Shown one piece after another: positions 45,153 to 57,556 of a stretch of DNA of 64,000 bases. The position numbers were made by a program, and so were the translations under genes. The stretch is from assembly GCA_012064385.1 (NCBI GenBank), contig QRDG01000350.1, positions 1,076,593 through 1,140,592 of the forward strand, given 5' to 3'. This DNA is from Puccinellia tenuiflora (taxonomy: Eukaryota > Streptophyta > Magnoliopsida > Poales > Poaceae). Position 1 is the first letter of the stretch. Every line of letters begins with the position of its first letter. The notes beneath the pieces are model-generated. The model was not told the origin of the DNA. It saw only the letters and a list, made by a program, of their open reading frames with translations, and did no database searches.

Positions 45153-45621
45153 AGCTTTTTTCGATAAAAGGATATATTAATATCACAAATACATCAATTA
45201 CACACATCATCTCCACCAACATAACGTCAGGAACTAATGCAAGTCACCAGTCACCATAGGCTCACAGGCATCAAGGTTTGGACCGAGCCATGTCCGCATA
45301 ACAACCTGTAAAGCAATACCTCCATCGCATCCAAGACCCCGCCTACTTAGCGGTCTCGAACTCGACTTGAGCCATCAAGACCTTCTGATCATCCAATCTT
45401 AGCCGGCAATAGATGGTCATTTGCGAAGGCCTCAGTCGGCGCAAGCCCAACAGATTTCTCTCGAAGAGATTGTTGTCAAAGACGAAACTGTCCGTCGTTG
45501 GTGCGTGTGGTCGACTATTAGCATGGGCCGAAATTGGTTATGGTGTTGTTCGCGGTGAGGACATCGTCGGTGGTTGTCGACGGTGAAGTCGGAGTCGCCT
45601 GCTCGAGGAGGAGTGATGACG

Positions 45622-48600
45622 TGTAACGCCCCAAGATCGGTACTATGCAGATTTTAGCGTTCTAGCCAAATCCGCATAATAATGATCCTAAAGGACGCCC
45701 ACCAGGCATAACGTGCACGTCGCAACACACACGTTATGCGGGTGGAATTGTGATAACATTACAACATTTCTCGATGGAACCCACAAAAGAACATATATAC
45801 AACAATGACTCACCGAGTCAAGAGCAAAAGATACAATACAAAGATCCAAAATAACAACGGAAGCGAAAAGCGTCCGACTACGGACAAGATACAAATTGGA
45901 CTAAGAGTCCTGAAGATAAACGAAGGCACCATATCCCTGCCCAGGCCAAGCCGGAGGGATTCCCAAGCTAGCGTCGTCAGACTTCAAACCTGTTGGCTGC
46001 ATTGGAATAGCAGCACCGAAGGGGTCAATACTATAAACAGTACTGGCAAGTAATACTCACAAGATATCAGGGGCGGAGCTGCTTGGTGTGACCCTGATGC
46101 ACAGGCATCAGGGTGCAAGATTGTTTTCAACTTTCCCTAGCACATAAAAAGGAATTGTGCATCAGGTTAACGCACTCTAATTGTTCACTGTTTCATAGTG
46201 CATCGGGAGTAATGTTAGTCCAGCTCCGCCCCTGCAAGATATCAAAACTGAAATTCCGGGGAAAAGGGAATAGCAATTGAAGGGGCGGCAAGCAGCACTA
46301 ACAACTTATAGAGACACGCTACACCTTTCGTCTAAAGAGACAAGGTAAGAGAGCGCATAAGAAACCAACTATATTACTCACCACATCAAAAACCCGCCCA
46401 AGTATTACTCCCTCGATAAACCACCCGCGAGGAACAAATCAGGGCAACTCACACGGTGGACAAGTTTTATGGGTTATTTATTCAAGTAATCTATCTTACT
46501 AATCAAATTATAATTAATAGGTGTAAGTTGTCTATGATCTTTTTAGCCAGTGCATTTCACCAAGTCGTCCATAACCGCGGACACGGCTTTTCGAAAAGAT
46601 TTCACCCTGCAGGGATGCACCAATGAACCCACACGCATCGAAACACTCGCTTAGAGGTGTACCGGTGGAGCGTTCGACGCAATACTTCCCTTCTCTACAA
46701 ACAAGTCCAGGGAGCCACCTAGCTAGGTCTGATCCACCTTGAGAGTCCGGCCGAAGCTTCGAGGTGGGCCTAACCGGTGTGAGGACGGTGTCGGGAGAAA
46801 CACTCATACGATTGCCCTCCGTCCACATGCGGTAAATGCCACGTGCCGCAAGCCCTACCGTAAGTAACCACGTAACAATCATCATCTTACCTTCACATCA
46901 TTATCGTAATACGCGCGCAAATGGAAACACCCGAACTAAGTTGTGGCTCCTGGACAGGTTTGTGGATCCGGTAATAGATTGCGGGGAGGCCCATAGAACT
47001 TCCACATGTGGTTAGTGCGCTCAGTCTTGGATCAGCGGAAAAGAACTCGGGTCCTAGGCGACACTAGCAGAACAAATCACCACGATTGGCCTTCCGCCGG
47101 TGCCTTATCTTTATTATGTTATTCCCATCGCAACAGAAAATAAAGATTATCATTTTAGTTGAGCCTAGCTTCATATTAAAATAAGACTAGATAAAGAGAT
47201 AACAGGACTTAAGCAAAGCACCTAAGCATGCACTACGACTCGTAAGGCTAACAAGGTAAACAAACAACAGGTTAATAGGATGTGGGGGTATGGCTATATC
47301 ATGGCTGCAAGGTAAACATGCAAATAGGATCGTGACACAAGCATCGTGACATAAGGCTAGCAAGGAACAAAAGATAGAACGAGTAAGAGACAGAAAACAA
47401 GCAAAGATAGCAAGTGAGTATCACTTGCCTACAATCCGGTAGAGGTAGTAGAACCTGTCGTTTCTCACATCAACTCATCGTCCTATTCCCGAAGAAGCAA
47501 CGATCACCGGAAACATAAAAGATGCATTTTACTACTACGGCAAAAGAATCGGCATGTTGATGATATGATGCATGACAAATTAAATGTGATCCAATTTTTA
47601 TTCCCTAACACATGGCAAAACATTTTAAATGGGATCGGTGCACAATATAGATGCAGAGGACAAACCCCATAATTAAAGTTGGATTAATTCGACTAAATGA
47701 ACAATTGTTCGATGTTAATTAATTATGCATGATTTTATAAGATACGCATATATGGTATAGGGTTAGGGTTGGGGTCACACATCGAGTCGAGGAAACTTCG
47801 GATTCGGAGAGGAAGTAGTCGATGTAGTCGTTGTAGTCGAAGTAGCCGAAGTAGTCGTTCATCCGGAGTCGGAGTAGTCGAGGTAGTCGACGCCGTGGAA
47901 GTAGTCGTACTCGGGTCATCGTCGTAGCGGACCTTGGCGTTCCGGGCTTCGGGGTCGACGGGGTTCACGGTGGTCGGGGATCGGGCACCATCACGGACGC
48001 GCACGAAGGCGGCCGGCACAAACAGACGAGGAACTTGTCACACGTCTTCGATCGTCGTGGAAGAAGAATTTGGCGTTCCGGTGTCGAGGTAGACCTTGTC
48101 GTTGTACGGAATGGTGGAAGAACTTGTCGTATCCAATCTTCGGGGATTCACAACATCGGGGATCGGGCTTCACGTCGGGAACGGAAACAAGGAACTCATG
48201 TCGGGGAGGCTCCGGTTCACGACGGGAACGTGCACGCATGGAGACGTGCGGACACGCGCGACACGGAGGCATCGGGAACGGTAGCAGCAGCAGCACGGAG
48301 ACGTCGGGAAACGGAGGCATCACCGGGGATGTGCACGGAGGGGCACACGACACGAACGATGGCTGCACGGGCAGGAGGCCAGCTCCACGGTAGCAGCAGC
48401 AGGAGGTCTTCACGTCGGACAGGAGCAAAGCCGGAGACGAGATCGGAGACGACGGGCGGAGGAGCTGCAGGGGTGGCCGGGAGGAGCAGAAGGAGTAGGC
48501 CGGTGGAGGAGCAGGAGGAGCCGGCCGGCCAGGAGGAGGTGGTCGACGGGGAGCAGCAAAGGGAGCCGAGGCGCGGGAGTGGGGGACGGCTGGAGCACGG

Positions 48601-49363
48601 CCGGAGGATGAAGGGGAGCAGGGGAGAGAGAGGAGCGGCGGCGCAGATGCGAGCGGGTCGGGCGCGGGCCAAGGAAGCGTGCTCGGGGACGAGGAGAGGA
48701 GGTCCAGAGCGCGCGGCGGCGGGAGGTCGAGGATGTCGGGGTCGGGGTCGGGCGGAGGCGGGCCGGAGCGAGCTCGGCCCGGAGGAGCGGGGAAGGAGGA
48801 GATGGGGCGCGGGGAGGGAAGAGAGGCCGGCGGGAAGGCAAGCAAGGTGGAGCGGGGCTGAGGTGCGGGTGCGGGCATGAGAGGAAGAAGAGGAAGCTGT
48901 GGGGGGAAGAAAAAGAAAGGAGAGAAAAGAAAGAAAGAAAAGAGAAGGAGAGAGGAGAGAGAGGGGGGAAAAGAGAAAAGAAAGGAGGTGGGAGGACCTG
49001 TCCACGAAAAGGGAAAAAAGGGAGGAGGGTGGCTGCAAGATGCCAGGGGGTGGGAAGAAAAGAGGCAGGTCAGGAATTAGGTTTTTGAAGGCTAGGTGGG
49101 CTTGGGCCAGGTTTTTTTTGGCTACTCTCTCGCGATTCAAAAACTTTTATTTCTTTTTGGCAAATTAATTTTGCAAATAATTTTAGAAAACGGAGACGAC
49201 TGTTTCGGTAAAAAAAATTCGACAATTTTAGAAAAATAAAATAGGATTTCATAAAAATAATTTTTATTGCCAAAAACATGCGATGCGCATGATGCTGATG
49301 TCGTGATGCTGCAAAACAAAAACAAACAAATTCTAATTTTGGGGAAAACCCCGAGACATTACA
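45622..49363 (-). repeat. LARD-like element, 3' LTR
   Basis: Contains the hAT MITE (46068-46234), a TAGTCG-type hexamer array (about 47810-47900), a GC-rich block (about 47930-48880) and a long A/G-only stretch (about 48880-49010). Homologous base for base with 49805-53378, apart from scattered substitutions and small indels. Confidence 0.93.
46068..46234. mobile_element. hAT-type MITE with documented empty site
   Basis: 167 bases with inverted ends CAGGGGCGGAGCT / AGCTCCGCCCCTG and an 8-base target duplication CAAGATAT (46060-46067, 46235-46242). The sister LTR at about 50240 has the unoccupied sequence CACAAGATATTAAAACTG. Confidence 0.96.
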
Positions 49364-49804
49364 ACCGACACCACTAACAAGGGATCGTGCCCCCGCGATC
49401 CATGCTACCGTCGAGGAGAAGAAGAGGAAGTTATTCTATCGAATCTTGTCGCACCTGGTTGATCTTATCGACACCACTAACAAGAGATTCTTGCTCACAT
49501 CGATGGCGATGACCGTCCATAGAGATCCTTCCGAAGATCGAACCTATTAGGTAAAAGGCAAGAGATCGTCCACCCACGAAGATGCTATAACCGGAAGATA
49601 GATAAGAGAGAAGATTTAAAACACACAAAGGTAAGAGGGGGAATAGCAGAGGGGTAAGGAATAAACAAGAATCCTATTGAGATATTTTCAAATAAATTTT
49701 AGTAAAATAGTTTTGACACTCTAAAACAACGACCATTAGCTAGGGTATCCTACAGGCAGACTGGACCCGCGGGGTATCGAAGAACCATGGCTCTGATACC
49801 ACTT
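49364..49804 (-). other. LARD-like element, internal region (441 bases)
   Basis: Contains the primer-binding site (rc about 49789-49801) and a sequence GACACCACTAACAAGRGA that occurs twice (about 49367 and 49469). No coding capacity. A polypurine tract next to the 3' LTR is not obvious; the purine-rich GCGGGGGCACG lies about 25 bases inside. Confidence 0.85.
49785..49801 (-). promoter_or_regulatory. Primer-binding site (initiator Met-tRNA type)
   Basis: Minus strand TGGTATCAGAGCCATGG, three bases from the LTR edge. Complementary to the 3' end of initiator methionine tRNA, as usual in plant LTR elements. Confidence 0.9.
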
Positions 49805-52800
49805 TGTAACGCCCCAAGATCGGTACTATGCAGATTTTAGCGTTCCAGCCAAATCCGCATAATAACGATCCTAAAGGACGCCCACCAGGCATAACGTGCA
49901 CGTCGCAACACACACGTTATGCGGGTGGAATTGTGATAACATTACAACAGTTCTCGATGGAACCCACAAAAGAACATATATACAATAACGACTCACCGAG
50001 TCAAGAGCAAAAGATACAATACAAAGATCCAAAATAACAACGGAAGCGAAAAGCGTCCGACTACGGACAAGATACAAATTGGACTAAGAGTCCTGAAGAT
50101 AAACGAAGGCACCATATCCCTGCCCAGGCCAAGCCGGAGGGATTCCCAAGCTAACATCATCAGACTTCAAACCTGTTGTCTGCATTGGAATAGCAGCCTC
50201 GAAGGGGTCAGTACTATAAACAGTACTGGCAAGTAATACTCACAAGATATTAAAACTGGAATTCCGGGGAAAAGGGAATAGCGATTGAAGGGGTGGCAAG
50301 CAGCACTAACAACTTATAGAGACACGCTACAACTTTCGTCTAAAGAGACAAGGTAAGAGAGCGCATAAAAAAACCAACTATACTACTCACCACATCAAAA
50401 ACCCGCCCAAGTATTACTCCCTCGATCAACCACCCGCGAGGAAGAAATCAGGGCAACTCACACGGTGGACAAGTTTTATGGGTTATTTATTCAAGTAATC
50501 TATCTTACTAATCAAATTATAATTAATAGGTGTAAGTTGTCTATGATCTTTTTAGCCAACGCATTTCACCAAGTCGTCCATAACCGCGGACACGGCTTTT
50601 CGAAAAGATTTCACCCTACAGGGATGCACCAATGAACCTACACGCATCGAAACACTCGCTTAGAGGTGTACCGGTGGAACGTTCGATGCAATACTTCCCT
50701 TCTCTACAAACAAGTCTAGGGAGCCACCTAGCTAGGTCTGATCCACCTTGAGAGTCCGGCCGAAGCTTCGAGGTGGGCCTAACCGGTGCGAGGATGGTGT
50801 CGGGAGGAACACTCATATGATTGCCCTCCGTCCACTTGCGGTAAACGCCACGTGCCACAAACCCTACCGTAAGTAACCACGTAACCATCATCATCTTACC
50901 TTCACATCATTATCGTAATACGCGCGCAAATGGAAACACCCGAACTAAGTTGTGGATCCTGGACAGGTTTGTGGATCCGGTAATAGATTGCGGGGAGGCC
51001 CATAGAACTCACACATGTGGTTAGTGCGCTCAGTCTTGGATCAGCGGAAAAGAACTCGGGTCCTAGGCGACACTAGCAGAACAAATCACCACGATTGGCC
51101 TTCCGCCGGTGCCTTATCTTTATTATGTTATTCCCATCGCAACAGAAAATAAAGATTATCATTTTAGTTGAGCCTAGCTATCATATTAAAACAAGACTAG
51201 ATAAAGAGATAACATGACTCAAGCAAAGCACCTAAGCATGCACTACGACTCGCAAGGCTAACAAGGTAAACAAACAACAGGTTAATAGGATGTGGGGGTG
51301 TGGCTATATCATGGCTGCAAGGTAAACATGCAAATAGGATCGTGACACAAGCATCGTGACATAAGGCTAGCAAGAAACAAAAGATAGGACGAGTAAGAGA
51401 CAGAAAACAAGCAAAGATAGCAAGTGAGTATCACTTGCCTGCAATCCGGTAGAGGTAGCAGAACCTGTCGTTGCTCACATCAACTCATCGTCCTATTCCC
51501 GAAGAAGCAACGATCACCGGAAACATAAAAGATGCATTTTACTACTACGGCAAAAGAATCGGCATGTTGATGATATGATGCATGACAAATTAAATGTGAT
51601 CCAATTTTTATTCCCTAACACATGGCAAAACATTTTAAATGGGATCGGTGCACAATATAGATGCAGAGGACAAACCCCATAATTAAAGTTGGATTAATTC
51701 GACTAAATGAACAATTGTTCGATGTTAATTAATTATGCATGATTTTATAAGATACACGTATATGGTATAGGGTTAGGGTTGGGGTCACACATCGAGTCGA
51801 GGAAACTTCGGATTTGGAGAGGAAGTAGTCGATGTAGTCGTCGTAGTCGAAGTAGCCGAAGTAGTCGTTCATCCAGAGTCGGATTACTCGAGGTAGTCGA
51901 CGTCGTGGAAGTAGTCGTACTCGGGTCGTCGTCGTAGCGGACCTTGGCGTTCCGGGCTTCGGGGTCGACGGGGTTCACGGTGGTCGGGGATCGGGCACCG
52001 GTCTTCACGGACGCGCACGAAGGCGGCCGGCACAAACGGACGAGGAACTTGTCGCACATCTTCGATCGTCGTGGAAGAAGAACTTGGCGTTCCGGTGTCG
52101 AGGTAGACCTTGTCGTTGCACGGAATCGTGGAAGAACTTGTCGTATCCAATCTTCGGGGATTCACACCATCGGGGATTGGGCTTCACGTCGGGAACGGAA
52201 ACAAGGAACTCACATCGGGGAGGCTCCGGTTCACAACGGGAACATGCACGCACGGAGACGTGCGGACACGCGCGACACGGAGGCATCGGGAACGGTAGCA
52301 GCAGCAGCACGGAGACGTTGGGAAATGGAGGCATCACCGGGGATGTGCACGGAGGGGCACACGACACGAACGGCGGCTGCACGGGCAGGAGGCCAGCTCC
52401 ACGGTAGCAGCAGCAGCAGGAGGTCTTCACGTCGGACAGGAGCAAGGCCGGAGAAGAGATCGGAGACGACGGGCGGAGGAGCTGCAGGGGTGGCCGGGAG
52501 GAGCCGGAGGAGTAGGCCGGTGGAGGAGCAGGAGGAGCCGGCCGGCCAGGAGGAGGTGGTCGACGGGGAGCAGCAAAGGGAGCCGAGGCGCGGGAGTGGG
52601 GGACGGCTGGAGCACAGCCGGAGGATGAAGGGGAGCAGGGAGAGAGAGGAGCGGCGGCGCAGATGCGAGCGGGTCGGGCGCGGGCCGAGGAAGCGTGCTC
52701 GGGGACGAGGAGAGGATGTCCAGAGCGCGCGACGGTGGGAGGTCGAGGATGTCGGGGTCGGGGTCGGGCGGAGGCGGGCCGGAGCGAGCTCGGCCCGAAG

Positions 52801-53378
52801 GAGCGGGGAAGGAGGAGATGGGGCGCAGGGAGGGAAGAGAGGCCGGCGGGGAGGCAAGCAAGGTGGAGCGGGGCTGAGGTGCGGATGCGGGCATGAGAGG
52901 AAGAAGAGGAAGCTGCGGGGGGAGGAAAAAGAAAGGAGAGAAAAGAAAGAAAGAAAAGAGAAGGAGAGAGGAGAGAGGGGGGAAAAGAGAAAAGAAAGGA
53001 GGTGGGAGGACCTGTCCACGAAAAGGGAAAAAATGGAGGAGGGTGGCTGCAAGATGCCAGGGGGTGGGAAGAAAAGAGGCAGGTCAGGAATTAGGGTTTT
53101 GAAGGCTAGGTGGGCTTGGGCCAGGGTTTTTTTGGGCTACTCTCTCGCGATTCAAAAACTTTTATTTCTTTTTGGCAAATTAATTTTGCAAATAATTTTA
53201 GAAAACGGAGACGACTATCTCGGTAAAAAAATTCCGACAATTTTAGAAAAATAAAATAGGGTTTCATAAAAATAATTTTTATTGCCAAAAACATGCGATG
53301 CGCATGATGCTGATGTCATGATGCTGCAAAACAAAAACAAGCAAATTCTAATTTTGGGGAAAACCCCAAGACATTACA
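49805..53378 (-). repeat. LARD-like element, 5' LTR
   Basis: Same content as the other LTR but without the MITE. The hexamer array is at about 51825-51905 and the A/G-only stretch at about 52895-53015. Confidence 0.93.
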
Positions 53379-53639
53379 TGACGATGGCGCTCAATGGCAA
53401 GCTTGACGGTGGTCTCTCAATTCGATGACCCTTGGGTACTTCGTGTGGGTGGTTAGGTCGGCCGGAGATGCCTAATGTGGTCGTGTTACATGACGACATC
53501 GGTCATCTGTGCTGGTTTTCTACGGTTTCCCCTTAACTAACCCATAACTAACCGGCCAACTCTTTTTTTCTTAATCAATGAAAATGATAAATATTTTGCC
53601 GGAAAATTATTTTTAAAGGAAGGCCCGGATAGGTTCGTC

Positions 53640-53853
53640 TAGTCCAATAGGAGGTTCCTGATGGCCAACAAACCAGACGTCCAGTTCTCAAAAAAAAAAA
53701 AAGACGCGCACACACACACATATCCATACCGACGAAAAAAAGGACAAGCAAGATACGAGATAACACATGATAATGTAGATCCAATCAGGATCATAAGGTG
53801 AGGTCAGCCGCCCCGATGCATGGTCGATCTCTAAATACATGTCTTCATGTGAA
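53640..53853. other. Gene-unit 3' flank, left of Helitron 2
   Basis: Matches the gene 3 flank (AGGAGGTTCCTGATGGCCAA, ACACATGATAATGTAGATC, AAGGTGAGGTCAGCCG). It contains a 13-base A run and a short CA repeat (about 53690-53720). It continues at 60075 after the Helitron. Confidence 0.75.
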
Positions 53854-55500
53854 CTAGAAGGACAAGGCGCGCGTTGCTGCGCCCAATGAAAATTTTCAGA
53901 CATTTTCTTTTCTAAAAACCATATGACATCTTTTGATCAATGTGGGACAACCAAATTTTGTTCTTCTATAAGTGTTGGCATTTCCAATTAATTCCAGCTG
54001 CAACCAGAAGAACAAAAAGGTCAAACAAACCTGGTTGAAATCAACCATCCTTTAAGAAATAACCATCCTTTGCAAATGGATAAATCTTGCCTAAAATCAC
54101 AATATTCGTGTGGACCTATTTCAGATCTTCATTTGGAACATAACAATCTCACAAACATAAGCCCACTCGCACATCAATACAACAACCACTTGGTCGTTTT
54201 AACAACACAGAAAGTCGCCCCTAAAGATTATAACTCACATTTGACACGCAAAAGTAATGAAAAAGTCAGGAAGGTAGCATTTAGCCACTTAAGAAAAAGC
54301 TTAGAAGCCAAGAAAAGACATTATTGGCAACCAGGGGTCATCTTTTTTTATCATTACTATCTAAATTCAGGAGTTGCAGTTGTTTTAGTTGTCAACTCAA
54401 TGTTCACTTCACATAAAACTGCAGTTATAAAACTCAATGTGAGAAACAATGCTGGAATAAGGTAGGAATCAACATTATTCCAAACCAGGTTCATAATTCT
54501 CCACCCATTAACATGAGAACCCATCTCCACTCCCACCAAACATTAACAGATTAACTAAACTGATCCATAGAAGACTTGAACACTTGGCTTTGTAGCAAAT
54601 GAATTTGGCACATGAATGTTAATTGTTTGATGAATTCAGCATACACACATCACAAACAGAAGCTCTATATTTCTTTAGCAACAGAAGTTCTATTAGGTGA
54701 AGTTGACAAAAAGAAGTTTCAGTAGAACAAGAATAAAATGATTTAAACAAATCTTAGGGTAGTCCATTACCGCATGGTTCGTTCCTCCCCATGTTGTAAC
54801 ATCTGCAAAACAAAAGCAATGATCAGATAAACCTCAATTTGAGATTGCATGATACTGAAAATATCCTGATTTGCTTATCCTTGTCCTAGAAGAAAGAACA
54901 GTCAGTGTAAATGAAAAGAATATTTCTCTAATTACAACATTTACAAAAGTAAATCTAATCATATGATCTGATCAGGGTATCATGATAGCCAACAGAGGTA
55001 TTATGAGTATGGGTGACCATTAACAAACAGGAAAAAAATTTGCATACTTATATTCAATACTACAGAACCAGAAACCTAAACTTAGTCCATGACAAAGGTT
55101 TCCGAGAAGTTGGTCCATCAAAATTCTTTTTATAGTATGTTAGTGAGTAACCACTAAATTCAATAATTTCTTATCAAATACATGGAATACAGTCAGAATA
55201 TGGCATTAAAACATGTGAAGATAGGGGTAAAATGTACTAATAGGGTTACTTTAATTGGCAGTTATCTGAACAAAGGCAGTAGAATATTCAAGACTGTTAT
55301 CTGACTTATCTAGTGTCAAATACCTAAAATTTGTATTTTATTAAGTAACGTCGTGACTTGTGACAGATGAAGCTAGAACGGTATTTTATATGATAATATC
55401 AAGTTTATTACCATGACTCGAGAACAAAAGAATAGGGATTATGCACACAGGTAAACCCTGAAGAGCAACCAGTGATGCACACAATTGTCGCAAAACTTAC

Positions 55501-55941
55501 CGATTTCATGCTTGCCATTATGAGGGTTGTCACTTAGGTGGACAATATTTTTGAAAAGCAACATTCCATGATAATTTCCTCGGTACAGATATAGGGTGTG
55601 CATAGAGGCGAAATCAACTAAAATTAAATGATAATAGTGCGAAGACATGGACAAGGTGGGTGCCAACCTTCCCATTTGAACTGCAAGATCACCCCTTATG
55701 GTCCGTGGTTCAGCTTCAAGGGGGTTAGAAGCTTCAAACAGGTTCATGAGCTGACACAACTACACCATTACCCTTCCAGACATTGGAAGGCAAAATAACA
55801 TATTATATAAATGCAAAACTTGTATTGATCAAAGTGTGTGTCGCAAATATGTTCAATATTTTTTACAAATAGTATACACCATGCAAACTACAAACCAAAA
55901 GTCATGTACAAAGGTCTCACCTTCAGATCCTTGTAATGCTC
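55501..55941 (-). pseudogene. Nucleoside diphosphate kinase fragment captured by Helitron 2
   Basis: Three exon pieces in order. 55941-55921 (21 bases) encodes EHYKDLK between CTGAGCAG| and |GTGAGA. 55750-55668 encodes LMNLFEASNPLEAEPRTIRG and DLAVQMG(R), after GTCAG| and before |GTTGGC. 55550-55501 encodes NIVHLSDNPHNGKHEIG before |GTAAGT. These correspond to NDPK segments EEHYKDL, GATNPLASEPGTIRGDLAVQ and NIVHGSDSPDNGKREI. NDPK transfers phosphate from NTP to NDP through the histidine in NIxHGSD. Here the His is kept but HGSD reads HLSD, the acceptor before NIVH is lost (CAA instead of CAG), and the N-terminal KPDGVQRG part and the C-terminus were not found. A decayed captured fragment. Confidence 0.75.
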
Positions 55942-56269
55942 CTGCTCAGGTAAAGAAGACAGAATAAGAGATTTTGTATATGTAGAAGCAATTTCAATTA
56001 ATTTGTTCAATACTCAGAATTATATAATTCAAGACATTTACTTCCCTATGACAAAACCAAAACCAAAGCTTTCTTGTGACTTGCAGAAAACTTGGCTGGA
56101 ACAGATTTGAGTGATATTTTCATAAAACATTTTAAAGCTGCTTGGCTGTTGAAAACCTTTATTGATATTTTCAGCGAACTATGGAAAGTAGGAAACAATG
56201 GAAACACTACAAATTGATAAGCATGGAAGAAAACACCCATGACAACATTTAGAGGAATAGACCTGGGCA

Positions 56270-56520
56270 CTACTCCCTCCGTCCAGAAATGCAAGTCATA
56301 TTTATATTGTAAAGACAAGGCTTTGACCAAGAATTACTCTATTAACATTTGTTTTTTGTGATATAAAATCACAATCACACATAATTCTAATTAAAAATCT
56401 ATTGATGTTGATTACATGTCATATATGTTACATACTAATAGGGTATAATCGTTAGTTTTTCATAAATTTATGTTTTGACCAATCAAAATACGCCTTGTTC
56501 TACTTCATAACTTTAGATTT
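56270..56520. mobile_element. Degenerate Stowaway-like MITE
   Basis: Begins TACTCCCTCCGTCCAGAAATG at about 56273. The inside resembles Stowaway elements, but the opposite CTCCCTCCGTCC end is absent. Confidence 0.5.
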
Positions 56521-57093
56521 TATTAACACCTGAAGATTTCTTTGTCAATGCAACAATTTTCTTCCATCTCCCTTTTTAGCCACCATAAGAAGTAAGGGAC
56601 CTTATTCAATCCATTTGACTCTTGCTATGACCTCCAGTGCCTGACCTGTGAAAGATCAGCTTAAATTGCTTAGTTCAGAAGGCTGTAATACTCTGCAAGT
56701 CATATATATAGGAAGTACTAAAGGGGAAATCATCTTCAGCTCATTGGTGTAGATGCATCCACTATCAAAAAATGGCATTTCAAAATGTCAAAACATTGAA
56801 AAAAAATTCAGATATGCACTCGCATATTCTATGTTCGCCAAACAATTATCTATCTTTTTTATCCAGGCCACAAAAATGTCATTTTTTAATGAAACTTTTT
56901 GTGCGAACATAAAATATGCGGGTGTATATCCAAATTGTTTTTTGAATTTTTTAAACATTTTTAAAAGTATTTAAAAATATTGTACATAACGGGTACATCT
57001 AAAACTACAACCCGAAACACCGTGTCCGTACTGAAGTATCTAAGAAGTGCCAAAATAAAGTGATGATATTCTCTAGCTGCTTGCTTACAGCAA

Positions 57094-57310
57094 GAAGCAT
57101 CATAACTGGGCTTTCTCGATACATACGAAATTGCCTAACCAGTTTTACTGTGATCTAGGAAATTAAACCCTGTGGTAGCTCAAGACAGCTCAAAACATTT
57201 CGAAGCATCATAACTGGGCTTTATCGATATATATGAAATTACATAACCAGTTTTACTTTGATCCATGAAATTCAACCCTGTGGTAGCTCAAGATAGCTCA
57301 AACCATTTTG
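57094..57310. repeat. Tandem duplication, 108-base unit
   Basis: GAAGCATCATAACTGGGCTTT starts at 57094 and again at 57202. About 90% similar over both units (by eye). Confidence 0.85.
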
Positions 57311-57556
57311 AAGAGGAACGGAGCAAGTGGACAACACAAGATGTATGGTAAGAAAATATACCATCAGAGTGAAGATGAAGATTGTTTTCTCCATGAGATG
57401 ATAGCCACTGTAGGTTGTAGTAACAAAAAGGATGTAAAAATAGTTGGCAGCCCTACCGACATACAACTCAGAAATTTTCACCATCAAACCCATCCGTATA
57501 TAACCAGGAGGTACACAAGCATTAGGTAGAAAGGACAACATATTGTAATTTCTAAT

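Larger units (their letters stand above)
45622..53378 (-). mobile_element. Large-LTR non-autonomous retrotransposon (LARD-like), complete
   Basis: Two direct repeats, 45622-49363 (3742 bases) and 49805-53378 (3574 bases). Both read TGTAATGTCTYGGGGTTTTC...GGGGCGTTACA on the minus strand, and they flank only 441 bases. A perfect 5-base target duplication TGACG surrounds the whole (45617-45621, 53379-53383). The primer-binding site TGGTATCAGAGCC lies three bases inside the right LTR on the minus strand. No gag or pol is present. The length difference of the LTRs is explained by the MITE at 46068. Open frames in the LTRs are low-complexity and lack known domains. Confidence 0.92.
45153..53630 (-). 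mobile_element. LINE-like retroposon W, split by the LARD-like element
   Basis: On the minus strand it ends AATATATCCTTTTATCGAAAAAA directly at the unit flank (45153), an A-tailed retroposon end. It is interrupted at 45621 and resumes at 53384 (ATGGCGCTCAATGGCAAGC). The far end near 53630 is approximate. No RT was recognised. Confidence 0.45.

Noticed and set aside
47755..47775. Telomere-like TTAGGG/GGTTAGGGTTGGGG stretch
   Set aside because: Only two imperfect units, present in both LTRs. Not an interstitial telomere.
48217..49140. 307-codon minus-strand frame in the other LTR
   Set aside because: Pro/Ser/Leu-rich translation of the same tract. Frame not conserved between the two LTRs.
51944..53254. 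436-codon open frame on the plus strand in the LARD LTR
   Set aside because: Arg/Gly-rich low-complexity translation of GC-rich and A/G-only DNA. No domain, antisense to the element, and disrupted in the sister LTR.
45622..53378. Tandem segmental duplication of host DNA
   Set aside because: TG/CA ends, a primer-binding site and a single TGACG duplication around the pair show these are two LTRs of one element.
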